Below, piece by piece: positions 1 through 11,582 of a stretch of 64,000 nt of DNA. Made by a program: the position numbers and the translations under genes. Position 1 is the first letter of the stretch, and every line of letters begins with the position of its first letter. Below the pieces are notes generated by a model. It saw only the letters and a list, made by a program, of their open reading frames with translations, had not been told where the DNA came from and searched no databases. The stretch lies in assembly GCA_004138175.2 (NCBI GenBank), contig RYFE02000003.1, positions 248,001 to 312,000 of the forward strand, read 5' to 3'. The stretch comes from Chloroflexales bacterium ZM16-3 (GTDB lineage Bacteria > Chloroflexota > Chloroflexia > Chloroflexales > Chloroflexaceae).

Positions 1-75
1 GCCGCCCCAGTTCGACAGTCCATCCATTAGGGAGTGCCGCCAGCGTAAAACGGGCGCGCTCAAAATGAGGCATAA

Positions 76-116
76 CACAGCGCCCGCTGCTCGCTTGGCG
101 AGCAGCGGGCGCTGTG
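76..116 (-). terminator. Strong hairpin after the toxin gene
   Basis: A perfect 19-bp stem with a 3-base loop lies just past the stop codon of the MazF-like toxin, which is read leftward, so it is placed as its terminator. There is no long T-run. The inner arm agcgcccgctgctcg recurs in a second hairpin at 887-921 on the other side of the module. Bases 1-75 hold nothing I can assign. Confidence 0.6.
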
Positions 117-142
117 CTCTATGCAAGGCGTGCGATACGCCG

Positions 143-490
143 CTAAAGTTCAAGCAGGATGCGCAGCCGATCCGCGACCGCATCCATTGTCTCATCGGAG
201 ACCCGCCCCTGGGGGCGAGCGCCCAGGCGATCGCGCGAGATCGCGCGCACGCCGTCACAGAGCAGGTAGGAGCGGGCCGAGAGCCCGCCCTCAGGCGGAT
301 CGACCGCCACGTGCATCGGGATACCTCGGCCGGTGCGGGTGATCGGCACGACGATCACCATGTCGGCCGGGCCGTGGTTGAACAGGTCGGTGGACACGAT
401 CAGCACTGGCCGCTCGCCAGCCTGCTCGTGCCCACGCACCGGGTTAAGATTCGCCGTCCAGATATCGCCTCGGGATGGTTGAGTTCCCAT
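143..490 (-). CDS. MazF/PemK-family toxin (endoribonuclease)
   Basis: The 115-residue protein has the expected length and motifs of a MazF/PemK toxin: an N-terminal GDIW (residues 8-11), a GHEQAGERPVLIVS stretch and a PITRTGRG strand, as in the SH3-like barrel of this family. Members are sequence-specific mRNA interferases neutralised by a cognate antitoxin. The gene overlaps the 3' end of the upstream ribbon-helix-helix gene by 47 bases, the usual translational coupling of a toxin-antitoxin pair. The hairpin at 76-116 ends the unit. Family assignment is firm; cleavage specificity cannot be read from sequence. Confidence 0.9.
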   Translation of the reverse strand: MGTQPSRGDIWTANLNPVRGHEQAGERPVLIVSTDLFNHGPADMVIVVPITRTGRGIPMHVAVDPPEGGLSARSYLLCDGVRAISRDRLGARPQGRVSDETMDAVADRLRILLEL

Positions 491-749
491 CGTTCATCGT
501 TCTTTCATCTATAAACCCGTCCCCAACCGTGCCCTCCCAGACGGCGCGCTCGTCCTGCAGCTCCTGCCACGCGGCGGGATCGGTGCGCAGCGCCGCATAG
601 GCCGCGTTCGTTGCCTGTAGCAACTGCTGACGACGATAGAGCTCTACTGCTGCATCGATAAGATCAGTCATCGAAGCTTGCTGCTCCTGAGCTAGCACCG
701 TGAGGGTGCGGTGGGTCTTTTTTGAGACCCGAATGGTTGTTGTGGTCAT
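444..749 (-). CDS. Ribbon-helix-helix antitoxin
   Basis: A 101-residue protein beginning MTTTTIRVSKKTHRTL, the strand-helix start of a MetJ/Arc-type ribbon-helix-helix DNA-binding domain, followed by a helical, acidic C-terminal tail suited to wrap a toxin. The start at 749 was chosen because a GGAGG ribosome-binding site lies just upstream and the motif begins there; an upstream in-frame ATG at 848 would add about 33 residues of no recognisable type. It is followed by, and overlaps, the MazF-like gene. Such antitoxins repress their own promoter, here expected between 750 and 890. Confidence 0.85.
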   Translation of the reverse strand: MTTTTIRVSKKTHRTLTVLAQEQQASMTDLIDAAVELYRRQQLLQATNAAYAALRTDPAAWQELQDERAVWEGTVGDGFIDERTMNDGNSTIPRRYLDGES

Positions 750-886
750 GGTGGGCGGCCTCCGCTTTGTGCCCATGTAGATAAATATGTCTACATATAA
801 GTGATAGTGTAGCACGGGCCAGCGTGGCGTCAATACCACGTTCGTCACTGGCCGGGTGTGATGCTACCAAGCTGAGATACACTAAA

Positions 887-921
887 AGCGCCCGCTGCTC
901 GTTTGGCGAGCAGCGGGCGCT
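887..921. terminator. Hairpin sharing arms with 76-116
   Basis: A 15-bp stem with a 5-base loop and the same arm sequence as the hairpin at 76-116. It lies between the small gene 989-1177 (leftward) and the antitoxin promoter, so it probably terminates the small gene. The two matching hairpins bracket the toxin-antitoxin module. Confidence 0.5.
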
Positions 922-988
922 CCTTCATCTCACCCTCTACGTCGCAATGCGGAGCGGGGGCTGCGCTGGCGGTTGTGCTGAGACGCCC

Positions 989-1177
989 TCAGGCGGCCTG
1001 CACACCGCGCGGCCCGCTGCCTCGGCGCCCCCGCATCTCGTCCAGCCTGACCAATAACGCACCAATCTTCTCTGGGGCCATGCGTGTATCAAGCGCGTTG
1101 AGGGTGCGACTCACGCTGGGCATGTCATTGCAGACCATCGCGATGGACAGGGCGGCGATCAGTTCTGATGTACTCAT
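989..1177 (-). CDS. Small protein of unknown function
   Basis: A 62-residue open frame with a strong ribosome-binding site (GGAGGG) at correct spacing before its ATG and a hairpin downstream of its stop. The product is predicted mostly helical, with a hydrophobic N-terminal half (MSTSELIAALSIAMV) and a basic Arg/Gly-rich C-terminus. I recognise no family. The translation signal and terminator are the main evidence that it is real; the amino-acid composition is compatible with coding but not decisive. Confidence 0.5.
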   Translation of the reverse strand: MSTSELIAALSIAMVCNDMPSVSRTLNALDTRMAPEKIGALLVRLDEMRGRRGSGPRGVQAA

Positions 1178-1499
1178 GGTGGCCCTCCAGAATCCTCGGT
1201 TTCTGGTCGGTTATAGGTAGCCATATTGTAGAACGATGAGCGCCATCGCTATCTCACAGCTAGCTTTTGTTCATCCCTCCAGACCCTTCCCGTTGCCTTC
1301 CCGTGTCCGCAGCGTCCCATCGCGCCCCAGATTCATACACAGCTCTAACACCGCGCTAGTGTGAACCATGCGAAAAGCCAGTACACTGAGCACAGGAGTT
1401 ATGCGTGTTGAGTGTTGAGTGTTGAGTGACTGCAACATGGCAGCTCTTACGCACAAACTCAACACTCAACACTCAACACTCAAGATTACGGAGGCCATA
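1178..1499. repeat. Upstream region of dnaK with GTTGAGT repeat palindrome
   Basis: This gap of about 320 bases carries no gene I can support. It contains tandem GTTGAGT units at about 1405-1428 and the complementary ACTCAAC units at about 1457-1483, which together can fold into one hairpin ending close to the dnaK ribosome-binding site (GGAGG, 1490-1494). I see no CIRCE operator (TTAGCACTC-N9-GAGTGCTAA), so HrcA control is not indicated by sequence. Confidence 0.75.
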
Positions 1500-3380
1500 A
1501 TGGGTAAAATTGTAGGAATCGACCTGGGGACGACCAACTCGTGCGTGGCGGTGATGGAGGCCGGCGATGCCGTTGTCATCCCTAACGCTGAGGGCAATCG
1601 GACGACCCCGTCGGTCATCGCCTTCGCCAAGAATGGCGAGCGCCTTGTCGGGCAGACCGCCAAGCGCCAGGCGACGATCAACCCTGAGAATACGCTCTAC
1701 TCGGTCAAGCGCTTCATCGGCCGCGACTTCGACGACACCCCCAGCGAGCGCGAGATCGTATCCTTTAAGGTTGCCAAGGGTGCTCGCGGCGACGTGCGGA
1801 TCGGCGTCCCGCAGACGGGTAAGGACTACGCGCCTCAGGAGATCTCGGCCATGGTGCTCCAGAAGCTCAAGGCCGACGCTGAGGCGTATCTGGGCGAGCC
1901 GGTAACGCAGGCGGTGATCACTGTCCCGGCCTACTTCAACGACGCCCAGCGTCAGGCCACCAAGGACGCTGGTAAGATCGCTGGCCTTGAGGTGATGCGG
2001 ATCATCAACGAGCCGACGGCCGCCGCTCTGGCCTACGGTCTCGATAAGAAGAAGGACGAGACGATCCTGGTCTTCGACCTTGGCGGCGGCACGTTCGATG
2101 TGTCGGTGCTGGAGGTTGGCGACGGCGTGGTTGAGGTTCGGGCCACCAACGGCGACACTCACCTCGGCGGCGATGACTATGACGCCGCGATCGTTGACTG
2201 GATCGCCGATGAGTTCCGCAAGGACCAGGGGATCGACCTCGGCAAGGATCGCCAGGCTCTCCAGCGCCTCAAGGAGGCCGCTGAGAAGGCTAAGATGGAG
2301 CTGTCGAGCGTCAGCGAGACCGAGATCAACCTGCCCTTCATCACCGCCGACGCCAGCGGCCCCAAGCACCTGGCCATGAAGCTTAGCCGGGCCAAGTTCG
2401 AGCAGCTCACCAGCGCGCTCACCGAGCGCCTGCGCGGCCCGGTCAACCAGGCGATCAAGGACGCTGGCCTGAAGGCGTCTGATATCCAGGAGGTTGTGCT
2501 GGTCGGCGGCTCCACCCGTATGCCCGTGGTGCAGGAGTTGGTGCGCAAGATTATCGGCAAGGAGCCGAACAAGAGCGTCAACCCCGATGAGGTCGTGGCG
2601 GTGGGCGCGGCCATCCAGGCTGGCGTGCTCGGCGGCGATGTCAAGGGCGTGGTGCTGCTCGACGTGGCCCCGCTCTCCCTGGGCGTCGAGACCCTGGGCG
2701 GCGTGATGACCAAGCTGATCGACCGCAACACGACCATCCCGACCCAGAAGAGCGAGATCTTCAGCACGGCGGCCGACGGCCAGACGGCGGTGGATATCCA
2801 CATCCTTCAGGGCGAGCGCGAGATGGCTGGCGATAACATGACCCTTGGGCGCTTCCGCCTGGAGGGCATCCCGGCGGCGGCCCGTGGCGTGCCGCAGGTC
2901 GAGGTAACCTTCGACATCGACGCCAACGGCATCCTGAACGTCTCGGCCAAGGATAAGGCCACTGGCAAGGAGCAGCGGATCACGATTACCGCCAGCACCA
3001 ACCTGAACAAGGACGAGGTCGAGCGCATGGTGCGCGATGCCCAGTCCCACGCCGAGGAGGACAAGTCCCGCCGCGAGCTGATCGAGCTGAAGAACCAGGC
3101 CGACAGCCTGGCCTATCAGAGCGAGAAGACCCTGGGCGAGCTTGGGGATAAGGTCGACAGCATCGAGAAGGGTCGCGTCGAAGGCATGATCAAGGATCTG
3201 CGCGACGCGGTATCGCAGGAGAACCGCGAGCGGATCGAGGGGCTGACCGCTGAGCTGCAGCAGGCGATGTACGCCATCTCGCAGAACGCCTACCAGGAGG
3301 GCACGCCCCAGGGCCAGGCCGACGCCGCCGGCGACAAGAAGGACGACGGCGTCGTCGAGGGCGAGTACACGGTCGAGTAA
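1500..3380 (+). CDS. dnaK: Chaperone DnaK (Hsp70)
   Basis: A 626-residue Hsp70. The N-terminus reads [10 protein letters not shown] (phosphate loop 1), GGGTFDVS is near residue 195 (phosphate 2), and the linker region [11 protein letters not shown] near residue 385 joins the ATPase to the peptide-binding domain. The helical lid ends in a short acidic EGEYTVE tail rather than the common EEV-type tail. The start at 1500 follows a GGAGG site; an in-frame ATG at 1419 would add 27 residues encoded by tandem repeats. No grpE or dnaJ is adjacent, and a strong terminator follows, so it is monocistronic here. Confidence 0.97.
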   Translation: MGKIVGIDLGTTNSCVAVMEAGDAVVIPNAEGNRTTPSVIAFAKNGERLVGQTAKRQATINPENTLYSVKRFIGRDFDDTPSEREIVSFKVAKGARGDVRIGVPQTGKDYAPQEISAMVLQKLKADAEAYLGEPVTQAVITVPAYFNDAQRQATKDAGKIAGLEVMRIINEPTAAALAYGLDKKKDETILVFDLGGGTFDVSVLEVGDGVVEVRATNGDTHLGGDDYDAAIVDWIADEFRKDQGIDLGKDRQALQRLKEAAEKAKMELSSVSETEINLPFITADASGPKHLAMKLSRAKFEQLTSALTERLRGPVNQAIKDAGLKASDIQEVVLVGGSTRMPVVQELVRKIIGKEPNKSVNPDEVVAVGAAIQAGVLGGDVKGVVLLDVAPLSLGVETLGGVMTKLIDRNTTIPTQKSEIFSTAADGQTAVDIHILQGEREMAGDNMTLGRFRLEGIPAAARGVPQVEVTFDIDANGILNVSAKDKATGKEQRITITASTNLNKDEVERMVRDAQSHAEEDKSRRELIELKNQADSLAYQSEKTLGELGDKVDSIEKGRVEGMIKDLRDAVSQENRERIEGLTAELQQAMYAISQNAYQEGTPQGQADAAGDKKDDGVVEGEYTVE

Positions 3381-3386
3381 ATCCAT

Positions 3387-3437
3387 AGTGGGTTGCAAAA
3401 ACGGGCCAGCTAAGCTGGCCCGTTTTTGCAACCCACT
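3387..3437 (+). terminator. dnaK terminator
   Basis: Perfect 25-bp inverted arms around a single central base directly after the dnaK stop, with a run of T in the descending arm. Confidence 0.85.
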
Positions 3438-3460
3438 AGAAATAGGGCGGCTGAGGCACC

Positions 3461-3498
3461 AGCATAGGGGCGGGTTGCGCGCAACCCGCCTCTATGCT
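3461..3498. terminator. Hairpin upstream of tRNA-Ser
   Basis: 19-bp arms (one G.T-type mismatch) with no loop bases to spare, lying between the dnaK terminator and the tRNA. It may be a second terminator or insulate the tRNA promoter. Confidence 0.45.
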
Positions 3499-3515
3499 AA
3501 AATCCCCCAGGTTAC

Positions 3516-3607
3516 GGGCAGGTCGCATAGTCTGGTCTAGTGCGCGGCACTGGAAATGCCGTACAGCAGCAATGCTGTCGAGAGTTCGAATCTCTCCCTG
3601 CCCGCCA
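3516..3607 (+). tRNA. tRNA-Ser (anticodon GGA)
   Basis: A full cloverleaf is readable: acceptor GGGCAGG pairs with CCTGCCC, discriminator G, encoded CCA at 3605-3607. The anticodon stem CGGCA/TGCCG encloses loop CTGGAAA, giving anticodon GGA. GTTCGAATC forms the T arm. The long variable arm is that of a type II tRNA, as expected for serine. The 3' end is 12 bases from a transposon-disrupted pseudogene. Confidence 0.95.
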
Positions 3608-3619
3608 CACGCCTCTTCC

Positions 3620-3875
3620 TCAGGCAGCCCCCACTCCGTTCTCATAGATCCCGCGCACAATCGCCTCGATCTCCGGCTCCTCGACCGTCAGGTCGCGCAC
3701 GGGGTAGCGCTCGGCCACGGCGGCGATCAGGGCCGCCGCGCTGGTGCGCTCGCGGTCGAAGCGTAGCCAGGCCCGTGGCCCCTCCTGCCGTACCAGTTCG
3801 GCCATCTCCACCAGCGGCGCGGCCGTGTCGTCGGCCAGATCCACCACCAGCGTGCGCCAGCGGCCGTGGCGGGTT
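3620..3875 (-). pseudogene. C-terminal remnant of an ABC transporter ATPase
   Basis: The last ~85 codons of this leftward frame (RTLVVDLADD ... YPVRDLTVEEPEIEAIVRGIYE) match the C-terminal accessory region of ABC-2-type exporter ATPases, where the ending VRDLTVEEPxIE is common. No Walker A, signature or Walker B remains. It is joined in frame to a TnpB fragment, so the nucleotide-binding part was lost. The junction near 3875 is approximate. Confidence 0.65.
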
Positions 3876-4445
3876 TTGAGCTGCTCCAGCCCGCAATGGG
3901 GGCAGGTATGGACACGCTCGTGCAACTCCTTGGGGACGATCCGCGTGCAGGACGAACACATCTTGGTCGTGTTTTTGGGGTTCACCAGAATCACCCGCCG
4001 CCCAGCTTCTTCCGCTTTGGCGATGGTCATCTGCATGAACTGTGTCCATGCCACGTCCAAGATGCTTTTGCGCATCCCACGGCTTCGGCCCATCTCCATC
4101 GGGGCCACGTCTTCAAACACGATCACCTGATAGGCGTTGACCAGCTTGCGGCTTTCTTTCTGCGCGAAGTCGTTGCGCCGGTTGGCTATCTGCTCGTGGA
4201 TCTTCGCCAGAATGCTCTTCTGCTTGGCGTTCTCCGGCCAGTTTTGTGCGTTCTTGGCCGCATCCTTCCGCTGCTGGACACGCTTCAGGTCGGCCTCGTC
4301 GCGCCGATAGAAGCGGGGGTTAGCGATCTTCTTCCCCCCGTCAGATGAGGGTGGCAAACGACGACAGCCCCACATCCACGCCCACCACCTCGCCCGTGGG
4401 CGGCAGCGGCACCGCTTTCGTCTCACACGAGAAGCAGGCGAACCA
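3876..4445 (-). pseudogene. Decayed TnpB (IS200/IS605-type RNA-guided nuclease)
   Basis: Residues FACFSCETKA, VVGVDVGLSSFATL (RuvC motif I with catalytic Asp), SDGGKKIANPRFYRR, VFEDVAP (RuvC II, catalytic Glu) and the zinc ribbon CSSC...CPHC identify TnpB. It is broken in three ways. The N-terminal third is missing beyond about 4445. The frame shifts near 4345, where one extra base separates FATL from SDGG. The frame then runs into ABC-ATPase sequence right after CPHCGLE, losing the final RuvC III Asp region. No TnpA is nearby. It is a dead insertion remnant. Confidence 0.8.
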
Positions 4446-4452
4446 CGTTGAA

Positions 4453-4506
4453 CGCCCGAATGACCGATGCGGCGCAGATATCTGCGCCGCATCGGTCATT
4501 CGGGCG
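4453..4506 (-). terminator. Perfect 54-bp palindrome after the GNAT gene
   Basis: Two 27-base arms meet at a central AGATATCT with no unpaired base. It sits 17 bases past the stop of the leftward acetyltransferase gene and beside the truncated end of the TnpB remnant. Terminator function is the simplest reading; a transposon end is possible. Confidence 0.6.
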
Positions 4507-4522
4507 AGCGGGCCAAATGCGA

Positions 4523-5071
4523 CTAGACGCTCACGAAGGCCGACATGATCACAATATCGTGGAGGTTGCCATCACGGTCCATCGCGTGGCGGGCCAGCTG
4601 GCCCTCTACGGCGAAGCCAAGGTGGCTGAAGATCGCCTGGCCCGCCGTTAGGGCAGCCAGCATGTCAACCGTCACCTTCGCGGCCCCAAGCTCGCGGGCT
4701 GCGTCCACGATCGCCTGGGCCATATACATGCCGAGGCCGCTGCGCCGCCATCCCCGGTCGACGATCAGGCGGATGTTTGCCACATGGTAGGACCATCCGG
4801 GCAGACGGAGGGCGGCGCTGTAGCCCACGATTGAGCCATCGTCGGTGACTGCCACGATCTGCCGCCAGTTCTCGGCGGCGTTGGCATTGATTAGGCGGGT
4901 GATAATCTCAGGGTTCTGGAAATCGTCCTCAAGGTACAAAAGATCATTCTTGGGTAGGCCCAGGCCAAAGTTCGATAGGGCGGCGCGATCTTGCTCCAGC
5001 AACGGGCGAATCGTCACTGTCCTGCCATCTTTGAGCGCTACACTGCCGACCGCTTCAGTGCGTTGCGACAT
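4523..5071 (-). CDS. GNAT-family N-acetyltransferase
   Basis: A 182-residue single-domain GNAT. The acetyl-CoA pyrophosphate loop RRSGLG (residues 109-114) follows the strand VANIRLIVDRGW, and the C-terminal fold AIFSHLGF is typical of motif B. It should transfer an acyl group from acyl-CoA to an amine, but the substrate cannot be inferred. The start at 5071 has a TAGGAGG site just upstream; an alternative in-frame ATG at 5143 lacks one. It stands alone, with a palindromic terminator downstream. Confidence 0.85.
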   Translation of the reverse strand: MSQRTEAVGSVALKDGRTVTIRPLLEQDRAALSNFGLGLPKNDLLYLEDDFQNPEIITRLINANAAENWRQIVAVTDDGSIVGYSAALRLPGWSYHVANIRLIVDRGWRRSGLGMYMAQAIVDAARELGAAKVTVDMLAALTAGQAIFSHLGFAVEGQLARHAMDRDGNLHDIVIMSAFVSV

Positions 5072-5448
5072 GACCTGCCTCCTATCGGAATAGTGAAGGG
5101 GATGTTTCAGCTCTCGAAAAGTGAGATGGGTGAACTGTATCACAGATAGTTACAGTCGAGTTACTTTTTTTTGCATCGTGGTCAAATCGCTATTCTTCAA
5201 AGCGTACAGCACAATCTGTTGTCAATTCTTCCCCACTTGACCTCTCAATGCTGGTATAATAATAACCATCCCAGCTACGACAATGGAATACATAATTCGG
5301 GTGATCGGCGACAAGGGCTGCGCACGCTGGTGCGGCGCAGTGGCTTGGGTTGTTCTCATGACTGGGATTCTGTCCGCCTCATCCATACTTGCACATGCAT
5401 GGGGGATACCCATCAGGGTGCCGCAGATCGACAAGGAGGTCATTAACA
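5072..5448. promoter_or_regulatory. Divergent promoter region of the acetyltransferase and thiolase
   Basis: About 375 bases without a supported gene. An extended -10 element TGGTATAAT (5252-5260) faces the thiolase and would give a leader of roughly 180 bases before the AAGGAGG site at 5433-5439. A short frame starting at 5283 with a hydrophobic N-terminus overlaps the thiolase start, but nothing else supports it. Confidence 0.4.
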
Positions 5449-6636
5449 ATGAGTGGAGATCGCGACGTCGTCGTCCTCAGCGGTGTTCGGACAGCGATTG
5501 GGAGCTTTGGCGGGAGCCTGAAGGATCAGCCGCCGTCGGAGTTGGCGGCTATGATCGTGCGTGAGGCGGTGGCGCGGGCTGGAGTTGACCCGGCTGAGGT
5601 TGGCCACTCCGTCTTCGGCCACGTTATCAACACCGAGCCCCACGATATGTACCTGGCGCGTGTGGCCGCCGTCAAGGGCGGGCTTGCCGTTGAGACGCCG
5701 GCCTTTAATGTGAACCGGCTCTGCGGCAGCGGCCTGCAGGCGATTGTCTCGGCCTATCAGGCGATTATGCTCGGCGATGTGGACGCGGCGGTGGCCGGCG
5801 GGGCCGAGGTGATGAGCCGCAGCCCCTATTCGCTGCCGGCCATGCGCTGGGGCGCCCGCATGAACGACGCCAAGGCGCTGGACATGATGGTCGGCGCGCT
5901 GTCCGACCCCTTCGACGACTGCCATATGGGGATCACTGCGGAGAATGTGGCGGCGAAGTGGCAGATCAGCCGCGAGGATCAGGACGCCCTGGCGGTGGAG
6001 AGCCACCAGCGCGCGATTCGAGCCATTGAGGGCGGCTTCTTTAAGAGCCAGATCATGCCGGTGGAGATCAAGGTGAAGGGCGGCACGGCCTTCTTCGACA
6101 CCGATGAGAACCCCCGCCGCGATGTCAGCGTCGAGAAGATGGCTAAGCTGCGCCCGGTCTTCCAGAAGGATGGCTCGGTGACGGCGGGCAACGCCTCTAG
6201 CATTAACGATGCGGCGGCGGCGGTGGTGCTGATGGAGCGCGGCGCGGCCGAGCGGCGCGGCTACAAGCCGCTGGCCCGCCTGGTCGGCTACAGCCACGCC
6301 GCCGTCGAGCCCAAGTATATGGGCATCGGCCCGGTGCCTGCGGTGCGCAAGCTGTTAGAGCGCACCGGCCTGTCGATTGGCGACATTGATATCTTCGAGG
6401 TGAACGAGGCATTCGCCTCCCAGGCCCTCGCGGTGACGCGCGACCTGGAGCTGCCGGCGGATAAGACCAACCCCAACGGCAGCGGCATCTCGCTGGGCCA
6501 CCCGATCGGTGCCACAGGTGCCCTCCTGACGGTCAAGGCAGTGTACGAGCTGCAGCGCACCGGCGGGCGCTACGCGCTCGTCACGATGTGCATCGGCGGC
6601 GGCCAGGGAATTGCGGCGATCTTCGAGCGGATCTAA
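5449..6636 (+). CDS. phaA: Acetyl-CoA C-acetyltransferase (thiolase II)
   Basis: A 395-residue thiolase that condenses two acetyl-CoA to acetoacetyl-CoA, or cleaves the product. The catalytic Cys92 is in NRLCGSG, His351 in GHPIGATG and Cys381 in CIGGGQG, so the full triad is present. The start follows AAGGAGG at correct spacing. The next gene is an acetoacetyl-CoA reductase and a phasin-like gene converges on the pair, pointing to polyhydroxybutyrate synthesis rather than fatty acid breakdown. No PHA synthase gene lies in the window, so the symbol rests on context. Confidence 0.9.
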   Translation: MSGDRDVVVLSGVRTAIGSFGGSLKDQPPSELAAMIVREAVARAGVDPAEVGHSVFGHVINTEPHDMYLARVAAVKGGLAVETPAFNVNRLCGSGLQAIVSAYQAIMLGDVDAAVAGGAEVMSRSPYSLPAMRWGARMNDAKALDMMVGALSDPFDDCHMGITAENVAAKWQISREDQDALAVESHQRAIRAIEGGFFKSQIMPVEIKVKGGTAFFDTDENPRRDVSVEKMAKLRPVFQKDGSVTAGNASSINDAAAAVVLMERGAAERRGYKPLARLVGYSHAAVEPKYMGIGPVPAVRKLLERTGLSIGDIDIFEVNEAFASQALAVTRDLELPADKTNPNGSGISLGHPIGATGALLTVKAVYELQRTGGRYALVTMCIGGGQGIAAIFERI

Positions 6637-6640
6637 ATAA

Positions 6641-6700
6641 TGTTGAGTGTTAAATGTTGAATGTTGAATGTCCTGCATTTAACATTCAACATTTAGCATT
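6641..6700. repeat. TGTTGAA-type tandem-repeat palindrome
   Basis: Tandem TGTTGAATG-like units followed by their complement (CATTCAACATT) form a hairpin between the thiolase and reductase genes, just upstream of the GAAGGAGA ribosome-binding site of the reductase. Confidence 0.8.
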
Positions 6701-6719
6701 CTATGAAGGAGATTTAGCA

Positions 6720-7463
6720 ATGGGCAAGCTTGACGGGAAGGTGGCCGTAGTAACGGGGGCCTCGCGGGGGATCGGTCGGGCGATCGCGGTGCTGCTGGCG
6801 AAGGAGGGCGCGCAGGTAGCCATAAACTACAATAACGATCTTCCAGGTGCTCAGGAGGTGGCCGATGAGATCGCGGGCTTCGGGGGCACCGCGATGCTGG
6901 CACAGGCGGACGTCTCTGACACGGATCAGGCCCGCGCGATGATCAAGAAGGTCGCCGACACCTGGGGGCGGATCGATGTGCTGGTGAATAACGCCGGCAT
7001 CACCCGCGACAAGTCGATGCGCAAGCTGACTGATGAGGACTGGGTATCGGTGCTCAACACCAACCTGAATAGCGTCTACTGGTGTACCTCGGCCGCTATG
7101 CCGATCATGATCGGGCAGAAGTTTGGCCGGATCATCAACCTCAGCTCGTATGTGGGGCAGGCCGGCAACTTCGGCCAGGCCAACTACGCCGCGTCGAAGG
7201 GCGGGATCATTGCCTTCACCAAGACGGCGGCGATTGAGTTGGCCAAGTACAACATCACGGTCAACTCGCTGGCCCCCGGCTTCACCCTGACCGATATGCT
7301 CTCGAAGGTGGCCGACTCAGTCCAGGATCAGATCAAGTCCAAGATCCCGATGGGCCGCTTCGGCCTGCCTGAGGAGATGGCCAAGGCGGTGCTCTTCCTC
7401 GCCGCCGACGCTGACTATATCACTGGCCAGCAGATCAATGTGAATGGCGGAGTGTTCATGTAA
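6720..7463 (+). CDS. phaB: Acetoacetyl-CoA reductase (SDR family)
   Basis: A 247-residue classical short-chain dehydrogenase. TGASRGIG (residues 12-19) binds the dinucleotide, NNAG is conserved, and the catalytic Ser143, Tyr156 and Lys160 are all present in SSYVGQAGNFGQANYAASK. The family also contains FabG, but its position right behind a thiolase favours reduction of acetoacetyl-CoA to (R)-3-hydroxybutyryl-CoA. The ATG at 6720 has a GAAGGAGA site; an upstream in-frame start would translate the repeat. Confidence 0.88.
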   Translation: MGKLDGKVAVVTGASRGIGRAIAVLLAKEGAQVAINYNNDLPGAQEVADEIAGFGGTAMLAQADVSDTDQARAMIKKVADTWGRIDVLVNNAGITRDKSMRKLTDEDWVSVLNTNLNSVYWCTSAAMPIMIGQKFGRIINLSSYVGQAGNFGQANYAASKGGIIAFTKTAAIELAKYNITVNSLAPGFTLTDMLSKVADSVQDQIKSKIPMGRFGLPEEMAKAVLFLAADADYITGQQINVNGGVFM

Positions 7464-7507
7464 TATTGAATGTTGAATGTCCGGCATTCAGCATTCAATA
7501 TTCAACA
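7464..7507. repeat. TTGAATG repeat palindrome between convergent genes
   Basis: ATATTGAATGTTGAATG pairs with CATTCAGCATTCAATAT. It lies between the convergent reductase and phasin-like genes and probably acts as a two-way terminator. Confidence 0.75.
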
Positions 7508-7510
7508 GTA

Positions 7511-7804
7511 TCACTTCCCGCCCTTCTCAATGATCTCTTTGACATCGTCGGAGTAGCCCTGCCATGCCTGGCGCATCTCTTTGTTCAGGCGCTGCTGGGT
7601 TCTGATCGTGTCAGCGACCGCTTGCTCTGCGGAGTTGCGTAGGCTGCGGCTGTAGTCCCAGTTTTTTAGCACAACATCGAAGGCCATGTCGGCACTGGTG
7701 GCCAGAAGATCGTTCCAGGCTCGAACTGAGCTGAGCATCATGTCAGCTGCGCCAGCGTAGGGCTGGCGCAGCTTCTCTTCTTGACCCTTGCTGTCGTCGC
7801 TCAT
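7511..7804 (-). CDS. Phasin-like small helical protein
   Basis: A 97-residue protein predicted to be almost wholly helical (MMLSSVRAWNDLLATSADMAFDVVLKNWDYSR ... EMRQAWQGYSDDVKEII), with no cysteine and an amphipathic pattern like that of phasins, which coat polyhydroxyalkanoate granules. The start has a GAAGGA site. It converges on phaA-phaB. The phasin assignment rests on composition and context, not on a diagnostic motif; an unrelated coiled-coil protein is the alternative. Confidence 0.5.
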   Translation of the reverse strand: MSDDSKGQEEKLRQPYAGAADMMLSSVRAWNDLLATSADMAFDVVLKNWDYSRSLRNSAEQAVADTIRTQQRLNKEMRQAWQGYSDDVKEIIEKGGK

Positions 7805-7921
7805 CGCTTGCGTCCTTCTCGTATGTAGTACAATGGCTCTCATCGAGCTGCTTATTGAATAGTATGTTAGCGAAATACGCCCCGGCGATGCGCCGTCGGG
7901 CATAGCTGTATGGTACGCTAG

Positions 7922-11194
<3,273 letters not shown>

Positions 11195-11582
11195 CGCACT
11201 GAGCCACTGAGCCACTGAGCCACTGAGCTGCGTGCGCTCCTGCGCCTTGTGCAGTTAATGAAGGCAATACCGCAGAAGTTATGCGGTGCGGCGTCGCCCG
11301 GCGGCTGAAGCCGCGGGCTCTTGGTTGACGAAGGCCGCCTGCGCGGCCTTGCCTGAGGCCGCGCAGGCGGCCTTCGCAGCACCGTAGCCCGCCCGTTTAC
11401 GGGCCGGGCACGCGCTACTGCCACGTAAGACTCAACTGATTTGCAGCGATCTCACCAATCCAAGTTGCGATTTGACAATCCTTCGTGAATGTTGTAACAT
11501 TCTCTCCAAGGGTAATAGTCAGGATTGACTATTGCCGTACTACGCTCAGACGCTTATGTGCCGCAAGGCTAGAGGGCTTGGT
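11195..11582. repeat. Intergenic region with CACTGAGCC array and MITE-like element
   Basis: No gene. Tandem GCCACTGAG units occupy 11196-11229. A palindromic element at 11263-11422 begins GGCAATACCGCAGAAG and ends CGCGCTACTGCC, with an internal long hairpin (CGAAGGCCGCCTGCGCGGCC and complement). A second copy lies at 15186-15365. The rest, up to 11582, should hold the promoter of the membrane protein gene. Confidence 0.75.

Noticed and set aside
1473-3431. A 652-codon open frame on the minus strand opposite dnaK
   Set aside because: It mirrors dnaK codon for codon, as often happens in GC-rich genes, and its product has no recognisable domain. dnaK is unambiguous.
5283-5564. A small frame with a hydrophobic N-terminus before the thiolase gene
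   Set aside because: It overlaps the well-supported thiolase start, lacks a ribosome-binding site, and its C-terminal part is thiolase DNA in another frame.
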